Source: Armatimonadota bacterium
GTDB lineage: Bacteria; Armatimonadota; Hebobacteria; CAIYQO01
DNA: 64,000 nucleotides
NCBI GenBank assembly: GCA_029553475.1
Contig: JAKPKV010000137.1
Coordinates: 1 to 64,000 of the forward strand
Reading direction: 5' to 3'
Below, piece after piece: positions 58,901 to 64,000 of the stretch (positions within the stretch are counted from its first letter, which is position 1; each line of letters starts with the position of its first letter). A program made the translations under genes and the position numbers. The notes under the pieces were generated by a model, which did not search any database, was not told the origin of the DNA, and worked only from the letters and a program-made list of their open reading frames with translations.

Positions 58901-59838
58901 ATCTCAAAGAGCCGCTTTTTCTCTGTCGGCGGCTGGAAGGTCATGCTCCCCAGGTGGCCGCGGTTCCCCGGCAGCGGCGCGAAGCCGGCCTGCGTGACGG
59001 CGGCCTCGAACGCCTCATCCTTCCCGCCAAGCCGCCCGCCGGACGTCGCCCACCAGGCGGCATCGGGCTTGAAGGCGGCGTCAAAGTCCGTCAGCGGATA
59101 AATCATCCGCCAGTCGCGCGCCGCGCGAATCATCTTCAAATCGCACTGCTCGTCGAGGTACACGTTCGGATCACCGGCCACCAGGCGCACCGTGCATTTG
59201 TACCAGCCGCCGTTATCGAAGGTGTAGCGCGTGGTCACCTCGGTGAAGAGCGGCCCGTTTACCGTCGGCGTGCAGGTATAACCGGTGACTTTCGGCGCGG
59301 TGGCCGGATCAGCCGCCCGGAAATGCGCGCCGGCCGTCCACACGCCATGCAGCAGCCGCACGCCGCGCAGCGCCCCCGGCACGAACGCGTCATCCGCCGC
59401 GTCCATCCTCTTCGGCGGGTTCAAATTCTTCGTTCCCGGCGCCGGCACGCGAATGGCGACCTGCTCATTCGTCAGCAGCAGCCCATCCGGCTCGGTCTTC
59501 ACCGCCATCATCGCGCCGGGCGCCGGCTTCCCCGGCACCAGCGTATAGCTGTAGCTCCCGTTCTTCTTCAACTCCGCAAAAAACGACACCCACGCCGACG
59601 CCAGGTACCCGCCCTTCTCCGTCACGTGCGAGAGCTGCACCGGCACCCCGTTGCCGTCGGCATCCACCAGTCGCACCATGCCCGCCTTCGCCGCCCGCGC
59701 CGGGAAGGTCACTTTATACGTCACCAGCGTCCGCGGCCAATCCACCCCCAGCCACTCCTTGCTGGTGAAGGTGGCCAGCGGCTTCGCCGCCAGGGCGGCG
59801 GCGGTGAGGCAGAGCAGGATGAACGGGACTGCGCGCAT
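55912..59838 (-). CDS. Large secreted heparinase II/III-like protein
   Basis: 1308 residues from the ATG at 59838 (MRAVPFILLCLTAAALA), a signal peptide behind a GAGGGG site; the longer frame upstream is repeat sequence. The N-terminal 450 residues are beta-rich (FTSKEWLGVDWPRTLVTYKV). A helical toroid-like region (about 470-900) has many Trp and His. The segment VSHCDANQGDFMLFSKGAPLTT resembles the active-site region of heparinase II/III-family lyases, followed by beta-sheet domains to the end. It probably degrades an uronic-acid or similar polysaccharide outside the cytoplasm. The assignment rests on layout and one motif. It is divergent from cinA, with the 59947-60088 repeat between. Confidence 0.65.
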   Translation of the reverse strand: MRAVPFILLCLTAAALAAKPLATFTSKEWLGVDWPRTLVTYKVTFPARAAKAGMVRLVDADGNGVPVQLSHVTEKGGYLASAWVSFFAELKKNGSYSYTLVPGKPAPGAMMAVKTEPDGLLLTNEQVAIRVPAPGTKNLNPPKRMDAADDAFVPGALRGVRLLHGVWTAGAHFRAADPATAPKVTGYTCTPTVNGPLFTEVTTRYTFDNGGWYKCTVRLVAGDPNVYLDEQCDLKMIRAARDWRMIYPLTDFDAAFKPDAAWWATSGGRLGGKDEAFEAAVTQAGFAPLPGNRGHLGSMTFQPPTEKKRLFEMAVWYPYATTAYYAGFTERAKLAGPKEQIPFVGVMPMHAGNWRGMPESANGEILTYPGGRLAVSWPLVVSPHPNSLLHTGEYDPALPYTHIRRQWALMTGPMQYQQEMGAFRRYHGYITLDDYKDWTLEWPADAKVTYPRQIHDKAYVEKWKGKLNQHPMGEQLKGLLYFTDDANRCKALFNTLATESYWSSPRGHALRCLGRDGDNQGSTGWVAGFRHAQKAAWTNTADEALSSAHLTPEERAKVRAWIAATCYALAEPDFNPRGMMAHLGNPNMPMNRFMALPMAAALIPDHPLAKTWMSVADAYLRYKLAMNTAPGGGWSELLTYYMAAASHCMQAGMVMQAQGMLDGQTANLAAQAGSFPLDLIAPKDPRFGARTLPAWGHEGYWMIPTQWLPTASFLRTRDPQLARDLVWAWDQLGRPQEDHHDAGFSPRAIIYADLLNELPKDYVPARLTSKWIPGFGATMRAHVGDPNETFFSYRQGYMVSHCDANQGDFMLFSKGAPLTTASLFQYAIYNNSPFQQLYESFGWHNRVRFGAQTNTGGWPGGGPASQVHRFFTSDSADYLRGYGDYAPQRWTRQVMFLKGKKADGPNYFIFRDSFARLGEAPLERKWWYFKSGGETTRVTPKPDGLVYTTPWGPKLDIHFLQPAAVTLESRQATSRGPLYNRAAMLWKQAGNPLDGATAEETMTVTAAGPIPAGQDILVALYPQGANEAAPKYERLAEGVVKITTSEGTDYVFLSERPMDYQDGDIEFHGTAGAVRVYADAVHLVLGEGGGTVRYRGTGISGAPMTRVIPIAKLDGSNMGTAWVTKHPIIVTTPKGAKREAVQPGVAKLTFNGGYAWQFDSAEPLDLTRDGVHFRGHRGGILVDEKAGTVTLTMLEGARIAAGDLVAWGCEGPYTVTFSKDRITGRTQGLGRFLYLTRPAGLDRLPTLVVDGQTYAPGTSGDFQLGDIAKTGNPYDARNRGGILIVPVLPGEHSFTLRALEQPPIFRNW

Positions 59839-59946
59839 GGTTGGATCCCCCTCGCAAAAAATGCACGGATGATGCGGTATTCGCCGCGCGGGGTGATTCG
59901 CCTGCCGGGAGGGGATGCGGTATGGGGGCGGAAAATAACATAGCAG

Positions 59947-60088
59947 CCGGCGTTCACCTCTCCCCCCGGCCCCCTCCCCTACATGGGGAGGGGGAGAATG
60001 CGGAAAATGAAAACCGTTTCTGATATTCTGCTCCGCTACCCCCCCTCCCCGCTTAGGGGAGGGGGCCGGGGGGAGAGGTGAACGCCGG
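59947..60088. repeat. 35-bp perfect inverted repeat pair
   Basis: Arms 59947-59981 and 60054-60088 are perfect complements (CCGGCGTTCACCTCTCCCCC...). Smaller hairpins (CCCCTCCCC/GGGGAGGGG) are nested within the 72-base spacer. It overlaps the leaders of both divergent genes. It shares the CCCCTAAGCGGGGAGGGG core with the 55648 element. Confidence 0.8.
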
Positions 60089-60116
60089 TACATGTTTTTC
60101 AGACAAGGACCATCCC

Positions 60117-61370
60117 ATGCGCGCGGAAATCCTCTCCATCGGCACCGAGCTCCTGCTCGGGCAGATTACCGATACCAATGCCGTCTACCTGTCGCAGCGG
60201 CTGGCGGAGCTGGGCATCCCGCTCTTCTTCCGCGACACCGTGGGGGATAACCACGAGCGGCTGCGGGAGACGCTGCGGCTGGCGAAATCGCGCGCGGAGC
60301 TGATCATCTGCACGGGCGGGCTGGGGCCCACGCAGGACGACATCACCGCCGAGGATATCGCCGCCGTCTTCGACGCCCCGCTGGAGATGCGCGCGGACGC
60401 CCGCCTGGTGGTGGAAGCCTTCTTCACCGCCCGCGGGCGCGCGGTGACGGAGAAACAGCTCAAGCAGGCGATGCTGCCGCGGGGCGCCCTCGTGCTGCCG
60501 AACCCGAACGGCACCGCCCCCGGCTTCATCCTGGAGAAGGACGGCGTCATCGCGGTGGCCATGCCCGGCCCGCCGCACGAGATGGAGCCGATGTGGCGCG
60601 ACGGCGTGACGCCGTATCTGCGCGCGCGCAGCGGCGAGACCATCGTCTCGCGCACGCTGCGCTTCTGCGGCATCGGCGAGGCGGCGCTGGAAACGCTGCT
60701 GGACGAGGTCATCACCGCGCAGACGAACCCCACGGTGGCGCCCTACGCGAAGCTGGCGGAGGTGCACATCCGCGTCACCGCCCGCGCCGCCGGCGAGGAG
60801 GACGCCGCCGCGCGCATCGCCCCGGTGGAGGCCGCCATCCGCGCGCGCGCCGGGCAGTATGTCTACGGCACGGACGAGCAGACGCTGGAAGAGGTGGTGG
60901 GCCTGCTGCTGCGCGCGCGCGGGCTGACGCTGGCGGTGGCGGAATCCTGCACCGGCGGCGGGCTGGGCGCGCGGCTGACGAATATCCCCGGCAGCTCGGA
61001 GTACTTCCTCGGCGGGGTCATCGCCTACAGCAACGCGCTGAAGACGAAGCTGCTCGGCGTGCCGGCGGAGGCGCTGGCCGCTCACGGCGCGGTGAGCGAG
61101 CAGACCGCCGGCGCCATGGCCGCGGGCGTCATCGCCGCCACCGGCGCGGACGTGGGGGTGAGCATCACCGGCATCGCCGGCCCCGGCGGCGGCACGGCGG
61201 AGAAGCCGGTCGGGCTGGTCTACATCGGGGTGGCGCAAACGGGGCAGGCGCCCCGCGCCTATCGCTACACCATGTTCGGCAGCCGCGCCGCGGTGCGCCT
61301 GCGCGCCGCCCAGGAAGCGCTGGTGGTGCTGCATCACACCCTGACCGGCCGGGAGGTGACGCCATGGTGA
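60117..61370 (+). CDS. cinA: CinA-like nicotinamide-nucleotide amidase
   Basis: 417 residues from the ATG at 60117, which has AAGGA upstream. The N-terminal MoCF/COG1058 domain begins AEILSIGTELLLGQITDTNA, with CTGGLGPTQDD. The C-terminal CinA domain has LAVAESCTGGGLGARLTNIPGSSEYFLGGVIAYSN and SITGIAGPGGGTAEKPVGLVYIG. The amidase recycles NMN produced by bacterial DNA ligase; in some species the gene is also competence-linked. The ATG of the next small gene overlaps its stop by 7 bases. Confidence 0.97.
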   Translation: MRAEILSIGTELLLGQITDTNAVYLSQRLAELGIPLFFRDTVGDNHERLRETLRLAKSRAELIICTGGLGPTQDDITAEDIAAVFDAPLEMRADARLVVEAFFTARGRAVTEKQLKQAMLPRGALVLPNPNGTAPGFILEKDGVIAVAMPGPPHEMEPMWRDGVTPYLRARSGETIVSRTLRFCGIGEAALETLLDEVITAQTNPTVAPYAKLAEVHIRVTARAAGEEDAAARIAPVEAAIRARAGQYVYGTDEQTLEEVVGLLLRARGLTLAVAESCTGGGLGARLTNIPGSSEYFLGGVIAYSNALKTKLLGVPAEALAAHGAVSEQTAGAMAAGVIAATGADVGVSITGIAGPGGGTAEKPVGLVYIGVAQTGQAPRAYRYTMFGSRAAVRLRAAQEALVVLHHTLTGREVTPW

Positions 61371-61579
61371 CGGACATCCCTTCCTTCATCGGCTATCATC
61401 CCGACGATGCGGAAGCCGCCGCAACTGCCCTCGGCCTGCGCGTGGTCCGGCAGGACGGCACGCCGCCCCGCTGGCTCTCCGCGCACCGCGAACCCCGCGT
61501 CGCCCGCCAGCGGCTGCGCGAGGACGGGGCGCTGGAGCTGCTGGTGGTGCAGGCGCCGTCAGTGCGGGTGGGTGAGTAG
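61364..61579 (+). CDS. Small PASTA-like protein coupled to cinA
   Basis: 71 residues, overlapping the cinA stop. It begins VTDIPSFIGYHPDDAEAAATALGLRVV, the look of a PASTA-like fold, followed by an Arg-rich middle and RQRLREDGALELLVV. No membrane segment is present. Overlap and coding-like composition support a real gene. The function is unknown, and the PASTA similarity is an eye judgement only. Confidence 0.55.
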   Translation: MVTDIPSFIGYHPDDAEAAATALGLRVVRQDGTPPRWLSAHREPRVARQRLREDGALELLVVQAPSVRVGE

Positions 61580-61634
61580 GCGCCAGGCGGTACAGACGTC
61601 ACGCCGAGAGCGCGGATATATCCCGCAAACACAC

Positions 61635-61746
61635 CCGGCTGTTGGTAGTGCGCCACGCAGCGCAGCGGAGTGGCGCTATCGGGGTGCAGGTATAGACCGG
61701 CGCGGCGCCACTCCGCTGCGCTGCGTGGCGCACTACCAACAGCCGG
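61635..61746. repeat. 42-bp perfect inverted repeat pair
   Basis: Arms 61635-61676 and 61705-61746 are perfect complements (CCGGCTGTTGGTAGTGCGCC...). The 28-base loop is non-coding. It lies between the convergent cinA operon and the deacetylase gene, and might end both transcripts. Confidence 0.85.
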
Positions 61747-61837
61747 ATCTTTTTTCAAAAGAAATACCGCTCGTCCCCGCTCTCTGCCTGGATGGCGGCC
61801 GGGGGAGGGGGACAGCTGCGACCGTCACCGGCCATGT

Positions 61838-63706
61838 TCACTTCCCCGCCACCAGCTCGGAGACCGTGACGAAGGAGAAGCCCTTCGCACGGAGGCCGGC
61901 GAGGAGGCCGGGGAGGATGCTCATGGTGCCGTCCACCGGGCCGTTGTGCAGCAGGACGATGCTGCCGTCCTTGATATTCGCCAGCATGCGGCGCACCTGC
62001 TCCTCCGGGGAGGCAGTCTTGCGGTATTCGCCGGCGTTGATGTCCCAGTAGATGATGTTGTAGTCTAGCGCGCGCAGCTGCTTCGTCGTGGCGTCGTCAA
62101 TATTGCCGCCGGGCGGGCGGAAGAGGTAGGTCTGCCGGCCGGAGATGTCCTTGATGAGCACGCGGGTGCGCAGGATTTCGGCGATGAGCTCGTTCTGCGT
62201 GAGCTTGGTGATATTCGGGTGCGTATAGGTATGGTTGCCCAGCTCGTGCCCGGCGGCCAGCAGGTTCAGCACCAGGTCCGGATACTGCTGCGCCATCATC
62301 CCCACCAGAAAGAAGGTGGCGCGGCCATCATATTGTTTCAACGCCTCCATGATCGTCTCGGTGTAGAGCGGGTTGGGGCCGTCGTCGAAGGTGAGCGCCA
62401 CGCGATGCTTCCCCGCCGGGCCGCGCGTCACCTGGCCGGTCGCCGAGATCGGATGGAGGCCGGTTTCCCGGTAGAGCTCCGCCAGCGTTTGCAGCACGCC
62501 CTCACTGGCGGGGTTCACCGCCGCCGCCTTCTCGTAGGCCGCCAGCGCCTGCGGCACCTCGCGCACGTCGCGGTGCCAGCTTCCCAGGTGGGTGAAGAGC
62601 GAGAGCGGCTCCGGCACGGGCATCGTCAGCGCCAGCAGCTCGCCCTGCAGCTTGGCGGCACGGGCGCTGGGCGGCGTGGGCGGCGGGGCGCCGGCGGTCG
62701 TGATGACCGCAATGCTGTCTTCCTGCAGCAGCGTGCCGCGGCCGCTGAAGGCGCGCACGGTCAGCGTGTGCTCGCCCGCCGTGGCGGCATCGCTGTCCCA
62801 GGAGAAGTGGTAGGGCAGCTCGGTGATCATCCCGCGCAGCACGTCGTCCACCAGAAAAACGAGGAACTTCATCTCCCCCGGGTCGCGGAAGGTCACCTGC
62901 ACGCGCTGCATGCCGCGCACCGTATTCCCCTCCGCCGGCGCGACGATCCGCAGCGGGCGGTCCGCCGCGCGCGCGCCCGGTTTCGGCGCGTCCAGCTCCA
63001 GGTCGGTGCGCTGGATGCCAGCCGGCGCGGCAGGCTCCGCCTGCGGTATCGGCGTATCAATCGTCACCATGGTCAGCGGCAGCGACACCGGATGCACCGG
63101 CGCCAGAAAATTCATCCCATAGTAGGCGCGCGCGGCAAATCCGCCGAATTCCAGCGCTTTCTGCGCGTAGCCCATCCGCCGCTGCACCATCGCCAGCGTG
63201 GCCAGCAGGAACGGCGACTTCTCGCCGCCGTCCAGCGCCGCTTTGCCCGCCGTCGCCGCGTCGTTCACCCGGTTCAGCAGGCAGGCGGTGTAGGCCTGCA
63301 GCGTTTTCACCCGCGTATCCCCCGGCGCGAGCGCGGCGGCGCGGTCTATCAGCGCCGCCGCCGTGAAAACGCGGTGGCGCTGCAGCAGGCACAGGCTCAA
63401 TCCCCACAGCGCCGGCACGTAATCCGGATCGCGCGCCAGCGCGGCCCGGAACGGCGCCTCCGCGGCGGGGAGATTTTTCGCGTACAATTCCACCGCGCCG
63501 CGCGCCGTCAGCGCCAGGGGATCGTCCGCCTCCGCGTCGGTCATGGGCGCCAGCGCCGCGCGCGCCGCGTCCGCCTCGCCGCTCGCGGCCAGCTTCAGCG
63601 CCCGCTCGATGGCGTCATAGGGGTCGGCGGCGGCGCGCGCCGGCAGGCCCAGCACGCCAGCGCAGAGACAGAGTACGAGTATTCGCGACAGCAGGGATTC
63701 CCTCAT
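61838..63706 (-). CDS. Exported TPR protein with NodB-type polysaccharide deacetylase domain
   Basis: 622 residues from the ATG at 63706 (AGGAGT upstream). A signal peptide (ILVLCLCAGVLGLPARA) is followed by TPR-like helices to about 230, a linker, and an Ig-like strand-rich domain (about 260-340) next to a short TPR pair. The deacetylase domain (433-622) has TFDDGP (439-444), His492/His496 in HTYTH, RPPGGN (530-535) and LLHNG (585-589). These are the CE4 metal and catalytic motifs. It would remove N-acetyl groups from envelope or extracellular polysaccharide. The fusion of TPR, Ig-like and CE4 parts is uncommon. Confidence 0.88.
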   Translation of the reverse strand: MRESLLSRILVLCLCAGVLGLPARAAADPYDAIERALKLAASGEADAARAALAPMTDAEADDPLALTARGAVELYAKNLPAAEAPFRAALARDPDYVPALWGLSLCLLQRHRVFTAAALIDRAAALAPGDTRVKTLQAYTACLLNRVNDAATAGKAALDGGEKSPFLLATLAMVQRRMGYAQKALEFGGFAARAYYGMNFLAPVHPVSLPLTMVTIDTPIPQAEPAAPAGIQRTDLELDAPKPGARAADRPLRIVAPAEGNTVRGMQRVQVTFRDPGEMKFLVFLVDDVLRGMITELPYHFSWDSDAATAGEHTLTVRAFSGRGTLLQEDSIAVITTAGAPPPTPPSARAAKLQGELLALTMPVPEPLSLFTHLGSWHRDVREVPQALAAYEKAAAVNPASEGVLQTLAELYRETGLHPISATGQVTRGPAGKHRVALTFDDGPNPLYTETIMEALKQYDGRATFFLVGMMAQQYPDLVLNLLAAGHELGNHTYTHPNITKLTQNELIAEILRTRVLIKDISGRQTYLFRPPGGNIDDATTKQLRALDYNIIYWDINAGEYRKTASPEEQVRRMLANIKDGSIVLLHNGPVDGTMSILPGLLAGLRAKGFSFVTVSELVAGK

Positions 63707-63911
63707 CGTACTCCTATCATACCCATGACACCCGCCCTTCGGCAAGCCCGCTGCCCCCGGTATTGTGCGCGTATTCGCCGCCCCCTTTTCGGGCGCACGC
63801 GATGCACGTCATGCTGCACCGCCGTGGCGTGCGCCCAGGCACACATCGCGGGAGGGAGTCCTCTCCCGCCGTCGAAATAGCCGCTAATCCACCAATCAAG
63901 GAGCATGCGTT

Positions 63912-64000
63912 ATGGTCCGCGTCATCCCGCCCGATCCCGCTTCCCCCGTCATCGAACACGCCGTCGGCATCCTCGCGCGCACGGTGCGCGAGCGCTGCGG
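63912..64000 (+). CDS. Start of a gene cut by the window edge
   Basis: AAGGAG precedes an ATG at 63912. The first 29 codons read VRVIPPDPASPVIEHAVGIL and continue with ARTVRERCG. This is too short to identify. It is divergent from the deacetylase gene. Confidence 0.55.
   Translation, partial: MVRVIPPDPASPVIEHAVGILARTVRERC

Noticed and set aside
55963-59943. Plus-strand open frame of 1326 codons opposite the heparinase-like gene
   Set aside because: It is rich in Arg, Gly, Ala and His with no domain, as expected opposite a GC-rich gene. The minus-strand frame has a signal peptide and coherent domains.
59839-60093. N-terminal extension of the heparinase-like protein
   Set aside because: The extra 85 codons are encoded by the 59947-60088 repeat, while the ATG at 59838 gives a normal signal peptide.

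Overview
The window is GC-rich bacterial chromosomal DNA, probably from a member of the Armatimonadota or a close relative. The main clue is two prepilin-like proteins (19666-20994, 37574-38653) that share an N-terminal class III signal, a [15 protein letters not shown]-type segment and an H-X9-DG motif, a combination typical of that phylum. LpxD, LepA, UvrA, TopA and CinA support an outer-membrane-bearing bacterium. The phylum call is inference and was not checked by a search.

Layout. 1-9750: a type I restriction-modification locus. hsdM, hsdS and a GIY-YIG-like gene are translationally coupled. They are followed by a frameshifted gene that has lost its start codon, a membrane protein and a secreted protein, and then hsdR. 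9750-13650: a small, partly decayed integrated element next to tRNA-Pro(GGG), with a tyrosine integrase, an excisionase-like HTH protein behind an operator array, and a D5/P4-type primase broken by two frameshifts. 13900-18400: a NarL-type response regulator and a six-PAS hybrid-input histidine kinase. 18500-26250: a carbohydrate region with a LacI regulator, a prepilin/lectin-like protein, a possible glycoside hydrolase and a GH78-like rhamnosidase. 26250-29400: repeats, a small anchored protein and lepA. 29550-34270: an AT-rich island of three exported proteins (M14 carboxypeptidase, Ig-repeat plus transglutaminase-like protein, stalk-domain protein). The composition changes inside the first gene. 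34400-36200: an operon of a Cys-rich MarR regulator, an IscU/NifU scaffold and an isochorismatase-fold hydrolase. 36500-45900: AraC regulator, second prepilin-like protein, TPR protein, lpxD, a zinc-ribbon membrane protein and a hydantoinase-A-like protein. 46100-49140: a ferritin-like protein and a kinase/PP2C/VWA operon resembling the TerY-P triad. 49440-55560: topA, a DUF433 antitoxin, hicAB and uvrA. 55900-64000: a large secreted heparinase-like protein, cinA with a coupled small gene, and a TPR plus polysaccharide deacetylase protein.

The intergenic regions carry many long perfect or near-perfect inverted repeats (26385, 27142, 36282, 38711, 55648, 59947, 61635). Some share sequence with each other, and at least two have been taken in-frame into coding genes. 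The least familiar items are the AT-rich secreted trio, the broken gene inside the restriction locus, the MITE-like repeat network and the duplicated uvrA tail that brackets hicAB.
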